A DNA stretch of 64,000 nucleotides, taken from positions 218,257 through 282,256 of the forward strand of contig NZ_JAPVBJ010000007.1 of NCBI RefSeq assembly GCF_026967985.1, in the 5' to 3' direction. Within the stretch, counting starts at the first letter, position 1, and every line of letters starts with the position of its first letter. Both the position numbers and the translations under genes were made by a program. The notes under the pieces are model-generated. The model ran no database searches. It saw only the letters and a list, made by a program, of their open reading frames with translations, and had not been told where the DNA came from. Positions 1 to 9,079 of the stretch are shown piece by piece. This stretch comes from Modestobacter sp. VKM Ac-2984. Lineage in GTDB: Bacteria > Actinomycetota > Actinomycetes > Mycobacteriales > Geodermatophilaceae.

Positions 1-964
1 GCCGCTGCTGCGCACGCCCGGGGTCACCGACGTGCTGGTCAACGGGCCGGACGAGGTGTGGGTCGACCGCGGCGAGGGCCTGGAGCCGGTCGACGTGCGG
101 TTCCCCGACGAGGCCGCCGTCCGCCGGCTCGCGGTGCGGCTGGCCGCCGCTGCCGGCCGCCGGCTCGACGACGCCGCGCCGTGGGTCGACGCCGGCCTGC
201 CCGACGGCACCCGGCTGCACGCCGTCCTGCCGCCAGTGTCGGGCACGGGGACGTGCCTGTCCCTGCGGGTGCTGCGCCGGGCGGTGCTCTCCTTCGCCGA
301 CCTCTCCGCCCGGGGTGCCCTGCCCGGCGCCAGCGCCGACCTGCTCGCCGCCGCCCTCCGGGCGCGGCTGGCGTTCCTGGTCACCGGCGGCACGGGCACC
401 GGGAAGACGACGGTGCTCTCCGCGCTGCTCGGGCTGGTCGACCCCGGGGAGCGCCTGGTGCTCTGCGAGGACGCACCGGAGCTGACCCCGCAGCACCCGC
501 ACGTCGTCCGGCTGCTCACCCGACCGCCCAACGTCGAGGCCGCCGGTGCGGTCACGCTGCGGGACCTGGTGCGGCAGGCCCTGCGGATGCGCCCGGACCG
601 GCTGGTCGTCGGGGAGGTCCGCGGCGCCGAGGTGGTCGACCTGCTCGCCGCGCTGAACACCGGCCACGACGGCGGCTGCGGCACCGTGCACGTCAACCGG
701 GCAGCGGACCTGCCGGCCCGGCTGGAGGCCCTCGGCGGTGCGGCCGGCCTGGGCCGGGCCGCGGTGCACAGCCAGGCAGCGGCCGCGCTCGCGCTCGTCG
801 TGCACCTGCGGCGCAGCCCGGCGGGGCGGGGCGTGGCCGAGCTGGGCATCGTCCGGCGACAGGGGGAGCTGATCGAGGTGACCGCCGGGTGGCGGGCCGA
901 CGGCGGGCCCACCCCGGCGCGCGGGGAACTGGCCGACCTGCTCGGGGTGCGGGTGCCCGGATGA
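1..964 (+). CDS. tadA: Tad pilus/type II secretion ATPase TadA (CpaF family), 5' partial
   Basis: Cytoplasmic hexameric ATPase that would power assembly of Flp/Tad pili or a related pseudopilus. The reading frame is open from base 2, so the true start lies outside the window; about 320 codons are visible. The visible part begins in the conserved CpaF stretch around [11 protein letters not shown] and has a Walker [10 protein letters not shown] near visible residue 129, an acidic box after [10 protein letters not shown], and the Walker B-like segment [12 protein letters not shown] with the following [10 protein letters not shown], all usual for CpaF/VirB11-like ATPases. Its stop overlaps the tadB start (ATGA at 961-964), so it is the upstream member of the tadA-tadB-tadC operon. 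Which pilus or secretion role it serves here cannot be told from the window. Confidence 0.93.
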   Translation, partial: PLLRTPGVTDVLVNGPDEVWVDRGEGLEPVDVRFPDEAAVRRLAVRLAAAAGRRLDDAAPWVDAGLPDGTRLHAVLPPVSGTGTCLSLRVLRRAVLSFADLSARGALPGASADLLAAALRARLAFLVTGGTGTGKTTVLSALLGLVDPGERLVLCEDAPELTPQHPHVVRLLTRPPNVEAAGAVTLRDLVRQALRMRPDRLVVGEVRGAEVVDLLAALNTGHDGGCGTVHVNRAADLPARLEALGGAAGLGRAAVHSQAAAALALVVHLRRSPAGRGVAELGIVRRQGELIEVTAGWRADGGPTPARGELADLLGVRVPG

Positions 965-1758
965 GCCCGGTGCTGCTGCTCCTGGGGGCCGCACTGCTGG
1001 CCTGGCCCTCCGGCGCCGCCGCCCGGTCACGTCGGCTCACGGCGCCGGGGCAGAACAGGGCGCGGCCAGACCTCCGCGCCCTGGCCGGGGGCCCCGGGGG
1101 GCCGTGGGCGTGCGCGCTGGCGAGCGGGGGAGCGGCGGTGCTGCTGTCCACCCCGGTCGTGGCCGCACTTGCGGCCGTCTGCGGTGCCGTCGCCGGCCGG
1201 GCCCTGCAGATGCGAGGCCGGACGGCCGCCGCTGACCGGCGGACCCGGGCCCTCGTGGAGGCCCTCGGCGTGCTGGCCGCGGAGGTGCGCGCCGGGCGGC
1301 CGCTCCGGGAGGCGGCCGAGGCCGCGGTCGGCGGTTGCCCGGACCCCGGCACCGCCCGGGCGCTCGAGCCGGTGCTGCGGCTGGCCGCGCCGCCGGCGGT
1401 GCCGGCCGACGACGAGTCGAGTCACGCCCTCGTGCGGATCGCGGCCGCGGTGCGGCTGAGCACCCGCACCGGGTGCTCACTGGCCGGCGTGGTCGCCGCC
1501 GTCGAGGACGACCTGCGGGCCCGGCTGCGGGCCGGGGAGGAGCTGCGCTCGGCGGTCGCCGGACCGCGGGCCAGCGCCACCGTGCTCGCCGGGCTGCCCC
1601 TGCTCGGCCTGCTGATGGGCAGCGGGGTGGGCGCCGATCCGTGGCGGGTGCTCACCACCACCGCCGCCGGGACGGCGCTGCTGGTGCTGGGCGTGGCCCT
1701 GGAACTGGCCGGGCTGACCTGGTCGGCCCGGCTGGTCCGGCGGGCGGTGGCACGGTGA
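961..1758 (+). CDS. tadB: TadB-like inner-membrane platform protein (type II secretion F family)
   Basis: Polytopic membrane protein of the GspF/TadB family, expected to form the inner-membrane platform on which the TadA ATPase acts. The chosen ATG at 961 overlaps the tadA stop and gives 265 residues. There is a hydrophobic N-terminus ([15 protein letters not shown]), a second hydrophobic stretch near residues 55-80, a cytoplasmic F-type domain with the typical [14 protein letters not shown] and [18 protein letters not shown] segments, and a C-terminal membrane pair. The GTG start of tadC overlaps its stop. A longer upstream reading in the same frame is only a shadow of tadA. Confidence 0.88.
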   Translation: MSPVLLLLGAALLAWPSGAAARSRRLTAPGQNRARPDLRALAGGPGGPWACALASGGAAVLLSTPVVAALAAVCGAVAGRALQMRGRTAAADRRTRALVEALGVLAAEVRAGRPLREAAEAAVGGCPDPGTARALEPVLRLAAPPAVPADDESSHALVRIAAAVRLSTRTGCSLAGVVAAVEDDLRARLRAGEELRSAVAGPRASATVLAGLPLLGLLMGSGVGADPWRVLTTTAAGTALLVLGVALELAGLTWSARLVRRAVAR

Positions 1759-2510
1759 GCGGGAGCGGGGTGGACGCTGCGCTGCCGGTGCTGGTCCTGG
1801 CCGGTGCGGTGCTGCTGTGGGCGCCGCCCGGGGCCGGCCGCCGGGATCGGGTGCGGTCCGTGCTGACCGCTCCCGGGGCGGCCGGCCGGTCCTGGCCGAG
1901 CCGCCGGACGACCGGCCCGCCGGGGACGGTGCGACGCCGGGTGGAGGCGGGCCTGGGTGGGCTGGCGGCCTTCCTGGTGCTCGGGGCCGGGCTGCCGGCC
2001 GCGCTCGTCGGACTGGGCCTGGCCGCCGGGCTGGACCGGCTGCTGCGGCGGTCCGGTGCGCCGCCGCCCGAGGCCGACTCCCTCGCCCGGGACCTGCCGG
2101 TGGCCTGCGACCTGCTTGCCGTCTGCCTGGCGGCCGGCACCCCGGTCGGCGCCGCCGTCGCGGCCGTCGGGGAGTCGGTCCCGGGGCCGCTCGGCGACCG
2201 GCTGGTCGAGGTGGGGGCGCTGTACCGGCTGGGCGCCGCCCCTCGCCGGGCCTGGGCCGGTGCGCCGCCGCCGGTCGACGCGCTGGCCCGCACGGTGGTG
2301 CGGGCCGGGGAGTCGGGGTCGGCCGTCGTCCCGGCCCTGCAGCGGCTGGCCGCCGACCTGCGCAGCGCCGGCCGCAGCCGGACCGAGGCCGCGGTGCAGC
2401 GGGCGGGGGTCTGGGTGCTGGCGCCGCTCGGGCTCTGCTTCCTGCCGGCGTTCCTGTGCCTGGGCGTCGTCCCGATGGTGCTGGGCATCGCCGGCGACGT
2501 CTTCGGCTGA
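1755..2510 (+). CDS. tadC: TadC-like inner-membrane platform protein (type II secretion F family)
   Basis: Second F-family platform protein, normally paired with TadB in Tad systems. The GTG at 1755 overlaps the tadB TGA and gives 251 residues. Visible features are an N-terminal hydrophobic segment, a second one around residues 70-95, the conserved LPVACDLLAVCLAAGTPVG segment at the start of the cytoplasmic domain, the VVRAGESGSAVVPALQRLA motif, and a hydrophobic C-terminus ending LGIAGDVFG. The tight overlaps with tadB support translational coupling and a shared complex. Confidence 0.88.
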   Translation: MSGSGVDAALPVLVLAGAVLLWAPPGAGRRDRVRSVLTAPGAAGRSWPSRRTTGPPGTVRRRVEAGLGGLAAFLVLGAGLPAALVGLGLAAGLDRLLRRSGAPPPEADSLARDLPVACDLLAVCLAAGTPVGAAVAAVGESVPGPLGDRLVEVGALYRLGAAPRRAWAGAPPPVDALARTVVRAGESGSAVVPALQRLAADLRSAGRSRTEAAVQRAGVWVLAPLGLCFLPAFLCLGVVPMVLGIAGDVFG

Positions 2511-2652
2511 GCAACGACCTCGGGGCTCGGTGCCGGTCGGTGTCCACAACCGCGGTCGATCTCCACAACCTGGCCGCGGTGGCCGGCGAGCGGCGCCGCC
2601 GGCAGCAGGCTCGGGTCGACGGACCGGCAGGCGGTCCGGCGGAGGAGGGGAC

Positions 2653-2883
2653 ATGGACCAGCAGTCGCAGGTCGAGGAGCGACCCGGCCGGCGGGCCGCA
2701 CGGGCCCGGAGGTGGGCTGAGGCCCACGCGGCGGACGAGGCGGGGATGAGCACCGCGGAGTACGCCGTCGGCACGGTGGCCGCCTGCGCGTTCGCCGCCG
2801 TGCTCTACCAGGTGGTGACCGGTGGGTCGGTGGTCGCGGCGCTGGGCGAGCTCGTCCAGACCGCTCTCGCCACGCTCGCCTGA
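2653..2883 (+). CDS. DUF4244-type small pilin-like protein
   Basis: A 76-residue peptide with a charged N-terminus, then AGMSTAEYAVG followed by one hydrophobic helix (about residues 38-58). The G-M-S-T-A-E arrangement resembles a prepilin processing site (Gly before the cut, Glu at +5), as in Flp pilins, and the family matches DUF4244, which regularly follows tadC in actinobacterial Tad clusters. The ATG at 2653 is preceded by a strong purine-rich ribosome site (GGAGGAGGGG, 2641-2650). Likely the major structural subunit of the pseudopilus; processing and export are inferred. Confidence 0.85.
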   Translation: MDQQSQVEERPGRRAARARRWAEAHAADEAGMSTAEYAVGTVAACAFAAVLYQVVTGGSVVAALGELVQTALATLA

Positions 2884-2889
2884 GTCGAC

Positions 2890-3276
2890 GTGTCGACACC
2901 CGGCCGCGGCCGGCGGGCCGGTGCGGCCCGGGAGGCCGGGATGGTGACCGCGGAGACGGCCGTGGTGCTGCCCGTGCTCCTGCTGGTGCTGGCCGCTGCC
3001 GTGTCGGCGGTCGTCGTGGTCGGTGCCCAGCTGCGCTGCGTGGACGCCGCCCGGGAGGGGGCTCGGGCGGCGGCGCGCGGTGAGCCGGTGGCTGCGGTGC
3101 ACGAGCTGGCGGCGCAGGCCGCCCCCGACGGGGCGACGACGGACCTGGAGGTGGGGGAGACGGTGCGCGTGACCGTCGCGGCGACGGTCGCACCGCTCGG
3201 GCCCCTGCCCTGGCGCGTCGAGGTCTCGGCGACGGCGACGGGCGTGCGCGAACCGGCAGCGGGCGGCTCGTCGTGA
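2890..3276 (+). CDS. TadE family protein (minor pseudopilin-like)
   Basis: Predicted 128-residue single-pass protein. A short basic N-terminus leads to EAGMVTAETAVVLPVLLLVL, the typical TadE-like pattern with Glu at +5 of a pilin-like hydrophobic helix, followed by an extracytoplasmic domain. The GTG at 2890 lies 6 nt after the upstream stop, and its own stop overlaps the next GTG (3273). TadE proteins are minor pilus components or assembly factors. The assignment rests on the hydrophobic signature and operon position. Confidence 0.85.
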   Translation: MSTPGRGRRAGAAREAGMVTAETAVVLPVLLLVLAAAVSAVVVVGAQLRCVDAAREGARAAARGEPVAAVHELAAQAAPDGATTDLEVGETVRVTVAATVAPLGPLPWRVEVSATATGVREPAAGGSS

Positions 3277-3647
3277 CCGGCCGCCAGCCAGACGACGGTG
3301 AGCGCGGTTCCGCGACCGTGTGGACGGTCGCGCTGGCGGGACTGCTCGCCCTGGTCGGTGCGGCCACGCTCCTCGTCGGCACCGCCGTCGTGGCCCGGCA
3401 CCGCGCCACCTCGGCGGCCGACCTCGCGGCCCTGGCCGCCGCCGGCCGGGCCGTGCTGGGCGACCCGGCGGCCTGTGCGGTCGCCGAGGAGGTCGCCGCG
3501 GCGAACAGCGCGACGCTCGACTCCTGTCAGGTCGGCGCGGGTGCCGTGGTCGAGCTGCACCTCCACGTCCCGGTCCGGCTGGGCCCCCTCGGCGTCCTCG
3601 ACGCCCCGGCCCGGGCCCGCGCCGGCCCGGCCCCGCCGGGGACCGGG
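3273..3647 (+). CDS. Rv3654c-type TadE-like protein without a visible stop codon
   Basis: The last gene of the Tad operon starts at GTG 3273 (overlapping the previous stop). It encodes a helix typical of this family (GSATVWTVALAGLLALVGAATLLVG), then RATSAADLAALAAAGRA and the LGPLGVLDAPARARAGP ending that normally closes these roughly 120-residue proteins. Here no stop codon follows. The frame stays open through the whole antisense of the helicase gene to 7472, and neither other frame has a stop near 3600-3700. The end given here is where the opposing helicase gene ends; the true C-terminus is unknown. A lost stop, a frameshift or an assembly error would each fit. Confidence 0.6.
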
Positions 3648-6170
3648 TCAGAAGACGAGGTCGTCGGGGTCGGCACCGGCCGCGTCGGCCTCGGTGGCGG
3701 GGTCGGCCTCCGTCGCGGCCGGGGCGCTGGCGCCGAAGAGGCCGGGCCGCGGCGCCGGCCGCCGGGTCACCTCCGTCTCCTCGGCCGTCAGCTCCGGGGC
3801 GTGCGCGAGTTCGTCGAGGACGACGTCGAGCACCCGCACCGCGCCGGCCTTGTCCAGCGGGTCGTTGCCGTTGCCGCACTTGGGCGACTGCACGCACGAC
3901 GGGCAGCCGGACTCGCACTCGCAGCTGGCCACCGTCGCCCGGGTCGCCTGCAGCCAGTCCCGGAGCACCGCGTACCCGCGCTCGGCGAAGCCGGCGCCAC
4001 CCGGGTGGCCGTCGTAGACCACGATCGTGGCCGCACCGGTGTCCGGGTGCAGGGCGGTGGAGACCCCGCCGAGGTCCCAGCGGTCGCAGGTGGCCAGCAG
4101 CGGCAGCAGCCCGATCGCGGCGTGCTCGGCGGCGTGCAGCGAGCCGGGGAGGGCGGCGTCGTCGACGTCGGCGCGGTCGATCGCCCGCTCGTCCAGCGTC
4201 AGCCACACCGCCCGGGTGCGCAGCTGGCGGGGCGGCAGGTCCAGCGGGAACTCGGCGAGCACCTCGCCGGTGCCCAGCCGCCGCCGCTGGTAGGCGACGA
4301 CCTGGTTGGTGACGTCCACGACGCCGGTGTGCGCGGTGACGGCGCCCAGCGGGCGGGTGCGGTCGGTGGAGACGATCGACAGGTCGACGGTGTCGCGGGC
4401 CACCGTCGTCCACTCCGGGCTCTCCGGGTGCACCACGGCGCAGGCGTCCTCGACGTCGAGCTCGTCGACCACGTAGGTCTCGCCGCGGTGCACGTAGAGC
4501 GCGCCGGTGTGCACGGTCGCGTGCGAGGCGTCGCCGTCGACGGTGCCCAGCAGCCGGCCGGTCGCGCCCTCGACGATCGACACCGGGGCGGCGCCGCTGC
4601 CGCGGATGTCCACGTCCGGCCGGCCCCGTCCGGCCCAGTACCAGCCGGTGGGGCGGGTGCGCAGCAGCCCCTCGGCGACCAGCTCCCCGACCTGAGCCTC
4701 GGCCACCTCGCCGCCGAAGTCGGCCAGGTCGGCGTGGGTCAGGGGCAGCTCGGCGGCGGCGCAGCACAACTGCGGCCCCAGGACGTAGGGGTTGGCCGGG
4801 TCGGTGACGGTCGCCTCGACGGGCCGCCCGAACACCGCGCGCGGGTGGTGCGCCAGGTAGTGGTCCAGCGGGTCGTCCCGGGCGACGAACACGACGAGCG
4901 ACTCGCGCTGGGCCCGCCCGGCTCGCCCGGCCTGCTGCCACATCGAGGCCAGGGTGCCCGGGTAGCCGGCGAGCACGACGGCATCGAGCCCGGCGATGTC
5001 GATCCCGAGCTCCAGGGCGTTCGTGGTCGCCACGCCCAGCAGGTCGCCGGTCGACAGGGACCGTTCCAGCTCCCGCCGCTCCTCGGGCAGGTAGCCCCCG
5101 CGGTAGGAGTCGACCCGGGAGACCAGGTCCGCCCGGCCGCGGGACCGCAGGATCGCGCGCGCCTGCTCGGCGACGGACTCCGCGCCGCGGCGGGAGCGCA
5201 CGAACGCCAGCGTGCGGGCGTTCTGCTCGACCAGGTCGGCCAGCAGCCCGGCGGCGTCCGCCGCGGCCGAGCGGCGCAGCGGCGCACCGTGCTCGCCGGT
5301 CCGCTCGGTCAGCGGCGGCTCCCACAGCGCGAAGGTCGCGCCCGGACGCGGCGAGCCGTCCTCGGTCACCGCCGTCACCGGGGCACCGACCAGCCGGCCG
5401 GCGGCCAGCGCGGGGTCCGCCACGGTCGCCGACGCCAGGACGAACACCGGGTCGGCGCCGTAGCGGCGGCAGATCCGCCGCAGCCGGCGCAGCACGTGCC
5501 CGACGTGCGAGCCGAACACGCCTCGATAGGCGTGGCACTCGTCCACGACCACGTAGGCCACCCGGCGCAGCGTGCTCGACCACTTCTGGTGGGCCGGGAG
5601 CACCCCCCGGTGCAGCATGTCGGGGTTGGTCACGATCCAGCGCGAGTGCCGCCGCACCCACTCGCGCTCCTCCATGGGGGTGTCGCCGTCGTAGGCCGCC
5701 GGCCGCACCGAGGGGTCGGCGAGCGCAGCGACGGAGGCCAGCTGGTCCCGGGCGAGGGCCTTGGTGGGGGCGAGGTAGAGCACGCAGGCGCGGGGGTCGT
5801 CGGCGAGCGCGGTCAGCGCGGGCAGCTGGTAGGCCAGGGACTTCCCCGACGCCGTCCCGGTGGCGACGACGACGTGGCTGCCGGCCCGGGCCAGCTCGGC
5901 CGCCTCGACCTGGTGGCTGAACGGCGCCGGCACCCCGCGCTCGGCCAGCCGGTCGCGCAGCGGCGCCCCGACCCAGTCCGGCCACTCCGCCAGCCGGCTG
6001 GGGCGGGCCGGCAGCCGGTGGACGTGGGTCACGGGGTCGTCGTCGGCGTCCGTGCCCGACAGCAGGGCCTCGAGCAGCTCGGTGCCCGGCAGCGAGCCAC
6101 CGGTCAGGTCGGGCACCGGCTCCGGCGGCACGTCCGCGGATCGCCGGACGGAGCGCAGGGACGTCACCAC
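3648..6170 (-). CDS. mrfA: DEAD/DEAH-box helicase with DUF1998 domain (MrfA/Hrq1-like)
   Basis: Superfamily 2 DNA helicase of 840 residues, matching the length and layout of Bacillus MrfA (YprA) and yeast Hrq1. MrfA acts in mitomycin-damage repair as a 3'-5' helicase. Visible: Q-motif-like FSHQVEAAE near residue 84, Walker A ATGTASGKS at 103-111, the DECH box at 210-213, a SAT motif in VLASATVADP, a helicase C domain with GIDIAGLDAVVLAGYPG and QQAGRAGR, then the DUF1998 region with four cysteines (CECESGCPSCVQSPKC) near residues 750-767, a probable metal site. No MrfB-like exonuclease gene lies beside it. The promoter region is shared with hppA and contains a CRP-type palindrome. Confidence 0.93.
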   Translation of the reverse strand: MVTSLRSVRRSADVPPEPVPDLTGGSLPGTELLEALLSGTDADDDPVTHVHRLPARPSRLAEWPDWVGAPLRDRLAERGVPAPFSHQVEAAELARAGSHVVVATGTASGKSLAYQLPALTALADDPRACVLYLAPTKALARDQLASVAALADPSVRPAAYDGDTPMEEREWVRRHSRWIVTNPDMLHRGVLPAHQKWSSTLRRVAYVVVDECHAYRGVFGSHVGHVLRRLRRICRRYGADPVFVLASATVADPALAAGRLVGAPVTAVTEDGSPRPGATFALWEPPLTERTGEHGAPLRRSAAADAAGLLADLVEQNARTLAFVRSRRGAESVAEQARAILRSRGRADLVSRVDSYRGGYLPEERRELERSLSTGDLLGVATTNALELGIDIAGLDAVVLAGYPGTLASMWQQAGRAGRAQRESLVVFVARDDPLDHYLAHHPRAVFGRPVEATVTDPANPYVLGPQLCCAAAELPLTHADLADFGGEVAEAQVGELVAEGLLRTRPTGWYWAGRGRPDVDIRGSGAAPVSIVEGATGRLLGTVDGDASHATVHTGALYVHRGETYVVDELDVEDACAVVHPESPEWTTVARDTVDLSIVSTDRTRPLGAVTAHTGVVDVTNQVVAYQRRRLGTGEVLAEFPLDLPPRQLRTRAVWLTLDERAIDRADVDDAALPGSLHAAEHAAIGLLPLLATCDRWDLGGVSTALHPDTGAATIVVYDGHPGGAGFAERGYAVLRDWLQATRATVASCECESGCPSCVQSPKCGNGNDPLDKAGAVRVLDVVLDELAHAPELTAEETEVTRRPAPRPGLFGASAPAATEADPATEADAAGADPDDLVF

Positions 6171-6229
6171 CCCACTGTCACACCGGCGCGCAAGCCGCTG
6201 CCCGGGCCGGCGGGCCGAATGATGCTGAG

Positions 6230-6245
6230 TGTGAACGGGATCACA
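6230..6245. promoter_or_regulatory. CRP/GlxR-type palindrome TGTGA-N6-TCACA
   Basis: The sequence TGTGA, six bases, then TCACA is the core consensus of CRP-family regulators (E. coli CRP, Mycobacterium Rv3676, Corynebacterium GlxR). It lies in the 193-bp gap between the divergent helicase (start 6170) and hppA (start 6364), about 60 bp from the first and 119 bp from the second. Both half-sites are perfect in an otherwise GC-dominated region. Binding and direction of control are inferred. Confidence 0.55.
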
Positions 6246-6363
6246 TCAAACCCTGGCGGCGGGCCCACCTCCTGCGGCACAGTGCGTCCCACGCCGGGCC
6301 CTCCCGAGCGAGAGCCCGGGGGCGGCTGGCCGGTGCGCGCCCCGCCTCGCCTCGGAGGAACAC

Positions 6364-8625
6364 ATGCCCGACACCGACCTGTCCGGAGGACACCTCGCCC
6401 TGGTGGCGATCGCGCTCCTCATCTCCCTCTCCGCCCTCGGCTTCGCCGCCTGGCTGGTCCGTGCGGTCCTGGCCGCAGATCAGGGCACGGCGTCGATGCA
6501 GGAGATCGCGAAGGCGATCCAGGAGGGCGCCGGGGCCTACCTGAGACGGCAGTACCGGACGCTCGCGGTGTTCGCCGTCATCGTCTTCGGGTTGCTGCTC
6601 CTGCTCCCGGTGGCCGAGGGAGGGCTGGGCACCCGGCTGGGCCGCGCGGCCTTCTTCCTCGTCGGTGCCGGGTTCTCCGCCGCGGTCGGGTTCATCGGGA
6701 TGACCCTGGCCACCCGCGGCAACGTCCGGGTGGCGGCCGCCGCGGCCGCCGGCGGGCACCGGCCGGCCTTCCGCATCGCGTTCCGCACCGGCGGCGTCTG
6801 CGGGATGATCACCGTCGGCCTGGGGCTGTTCGGGGCCTCGCTGGCCCTGCTGCTCTTCCAGGAGACCGCCCCGATCGTGCTGGAGGGCTTCGGCTTCGGC
6901 GGGGCGCTGCTGGCGATGTTCATGCGCGTCGGTGGCGGCATCTTCACCAAGGCCGCCGACGTCGGCGCCGACCTCGTCGGCAAGGTCGAGGCCGGCATCC
7001 CGGAGGACGACCCGCGCAACGCCGCGACGATCGCGGACAACGTCGGCGACAACGTCGGCGACTGCGCCGGCATGGCCGCGGACCTCTTCGAGTCCTACGC
7101 GGTGACGCTGGTGGCCGCGCTGATCCTCGGCCAGATCTTCTTCGGGCCTGTGGGGATGGTGTTCCCGCTGGTGGTGGCTGCGATCGGGGTGATCGCCTCC
7201 GTGGTCGGGATCCTGGCGAGCAACCCCAGCAGCAACGACCGGAACTGGATGGCCCCGATCAACCGCGGCTTCTTCCTCTCCGCCGCCGTCTCCCTGGTGC
7301 TGGTCGCGGTGGCGGCGTTCACCATCCTGCCGACGATCTCCGACGGTCTGGACATCGCGGTCAGCCCGCAGGTGCTCGGTTTCCTCTCCGTGCTCATCGG
7401 CATCGTGCTGGCCGCCGCGATCCAGCAGCTCACCGGCTACTTCACCGAGACCTCCCGCCGGCCCGTCCGTGACGTGACCCGCAGCTCGCTCACCGGCCCG
7501 GCCACGGTGATCCTCTCCGGCATCTCCCTGGGCCTGGAGTCGGCCGTCTACGCGGCCCTGCTCATCGGCACCGCCGTCTACGGCGCCTTCCTCATCGGCG
7601 GCGCCGCGGCGCTCTACGCGGTCGCGCTGGCCGGCTGCGGGCTGCTCACCACCGCCGGGGTGATCGTTTCGATGGACACCTTCGGCCCGGTGAGCGACAA
7701 CGCGCAGGGCATCGCGGAGATGTCCGGGGACATCGACGCCGAGGGCGCCCAGGTGCTCACCGACCTGGACGCGGTCGGCAACACCACCAAGGCGATCACC
7801 AAGGGCATCGCGATCGCCACCGCCGTGCTGGCGGCCACCGCCCTGTTCGGCTCCTACAACGCCAGCCTCATCGTGGCGCTGGACGAAGCCGGGTCCGGCC
7901 TCGGGAACGCACTCACCCTGGTCTCCCCGAACAACGTCGTCGGCGCCGTCGTCGGCGCCGCCGTCGTCTTCCTCTTCTCCGGGCTGGCGATCAACGCGGT
8001 GTCCCGTGCCGCCGGCCGGGTCGTGTTCGAGGTGCGCGAGCAGTTCCGCACGCACCCCGGGATCATGGACTACAGCGAGCGCCCCGACTACAGCCGCGTG
8101 GTCGACATCTGCACCCGGGACTCGCTGCGGGAACTGACCACCCCCGGCCTGCTCGCCGTCCTGGCGCCGGTCGCGGTCGGCTTCGGACTCGGGTTCGGCC
8201 CGCTGGCCGCCTACCTGGTCGGTGCGATCGCCACCGGCACCCTCATGGCGGTGTTCCTGGCCAACTCCGGCGGCGCCTGGGACAACGCCAAGAAGATGGT
8301 CGAGGACGGCGCGCACGGCGGGAAGGGCAGCCCGGCGCACGAGGCGACCATCATCGGCGACACCGTCGGCGACCCGTTCAAGGACACCGCCGGTCCGGCC
8401 ATCAACCCGTTGCTGAAGGTGATGAACCTGGTCGCGCTGCTGATCGCCCCGGCCGTCGTCGGGCTGTCCGTGGGTGAGGACGCCAACACCGCGGCTCGGC
8501 TGGCGATCGCGATCGGCGCGACCCTGGTGATCGTGGTGGCCGTCGTGGTCAGCAAGCGGCGGTCCAGCGTCGTGGGCGGCGAGACCGACACCCCGGCCGA
8601 GGCGCTCGCCGAGAAGGCGTTCTGA
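6364..8625 (+). CDS. hppA: Membrane proton-translocating pyrophosphatase (K+-independent type)
   Basis: Integral membrane H+-PPase of 753 residues that couples hydrolysis of pyrophosphate to proton export. The hallmark segment DVGADLVGKVEAGIPEDDPRN and the Asp-rich ADNVGDNVGDCAGMAADLFESY are present, as is the second acidic cluster (GDTVGDPFKDTAGPAINPLLK) near the C-terminus. The diagnostic position reads GNTTKAITKG; Lys there marks the K+-independent subfamily (Ala in K+-dependent enzymes). About 16 membrane segments are expected. The ATG at 6364 has GGAGG just upstream. The window also encodes a soluble pyrophosphatase at 18483-18977. Confidence 0.97.
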   Translation: MPDTDLSGGHLALVAIALLISLSALGFAAWLVRAVLAADQGTASMQEIAKAIQEGAGAYLRRQYRTLAVFAVIVFGLLLLLPVAEGGLGTRLGRAAFFLVGAGFSAAVGFIGMTLATRGNVRVAAAAAAGGHRPAFRIAFRTGGVCGMITVGLGLFGASLALLLFQETAPIVLEGFGFGGALLAMFMRVGGGIFTKAADVGADLVGKVEAGIPEDDPRNAATIADNVGDNVGDCAGMAADLFESYAVTLVAALILGQIFFGPVGMVFPLVVAAIGVIASVVGILASNPSSNDRNWMAPINRGFFLSAAVSLVLVAVAAFTILPTISDGLDIAVSPQVLGFLSVLIGIVLAAAIQQLTGYFTETSRRPVRDVTRSSLTGPATVILSGISLGLESAVYAALLIGTAVYGAFLIGGAAALYAVALAGCGLLTTAGVIVSMDTFGPVSDNAQGIAEMSGDIDAEGAQVLTDLDAVGNTTKAITKGIAIATAVLAATALFGSYNASLIVALDEAGSGLGNALTLVSPNNVVGAVVGAAVVFLFSGLAINAVSRAAGRVVFEVREQFRTHPGIMDYSERPDYSRVVDICTRDSLRELTTPGLLAVLAPVAVGFGLGFGPLAAYLVGAIATGTLMAVFLANSGGAWDNAKKMVEDGAHGGKGSPAHEATIIGDTVGDPFKDTAGPAINPLLKVMNLVALLIAPAVVGLSVGEDANTAARLAIAIGATLVIVVAVVVSKRRSSVVGGETDTPAEALAEKAF

Positions 8626-8743
8626 CCGGGTTGTGGAGAGCGGCACCGGGTGTGGACGACGCACCCCGGGAGGTGCGCCGAGCTCCCTAGCGTCCCTCCC
8701 GCCGGTCCCGTCCGGGGCCGTGGTCCGCCGCCGGGAGGCACGT

Positions 8744-9079
8744 GTGTCCGATCTGATCGACGTCCACCTCGACGCTCTCGGGGCACTGCTCGGTGAGCTG
8801 ACCGCGCTCGGCGCAGAGCTCGGGGAGGAGGCGCGGCTGTGCGCCCCGGCGGAGCGGGCGCTGGGGACCGCGCTGGAGGGGGAGGTGGCGGAGTCGGCGG
8901 CTGCGACCGGGGCGGCGTGGACCGACCTGGTCACCACGCTGGCCGCACGCACCCTGGCCGTCGCCGCCACGCTGGCGACCGCGCTGGAGTCCTACCGGGC
9001 CGTCGACGTCGGCCTGGCCGGGCAGCTCGGTGGCGACGGCGGCGGTGCCGGCGGTGGCCGGGTCCGGGTGCCGCGGTGA
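8744..9079 (+). CDS. EspC-like small protein, putative type VII secretion target
   Basis: Predicted 111-residue, helix-rich, Ala/Leu-rich protein. The GTG at 8744 is preceded by GGGAGG and gives SDLIDVHLDALGALL; an upstream GTG at 8633 is less likely because it follows hppA directly and reads through low-complexity sequence. The pattern of a central Trp (W59) followed by a helix ending in YRAVD (residues 84-88) matches the C-terminal YxxxD/E motif of WXG100/EspC-type substrates, and overall length suits the family. Its stop overlaps the start of the downstream hydrolase, so the two are probably made together. No ESX machinery is in the window. Confidence 0.6.
   Translation: MSDLIDVHLDALGALLGELTALGAELGEEARLCAPAERALGTALEGEVAESAAATGAAWTDLVTTLAARTLAVAATLATALESYRAVDVGLAGQLGGDGGGAGGGRVRVPR

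Noticed and set aside
1477..5985. A 1502-codon open frame on the minus strand and other very long frames (for example 6241-8970 minus and 60089-62794 plus)
   Set aside because: They are shadows of real genes in a GC-rich genome: low-complexity Arg/Gly/Pro/Ala composition, no family motifs, and full overlap with well-supported genes.
8633..8743. An upstream GTG extension of the EspC-like gene
   Set aside because: It starts 7 nt after the hppA stop without a ribosome site and codes for an Arg/Pro/Gly-rich stretch unlike the family; GTG 8744 has GGGAGG upstream.
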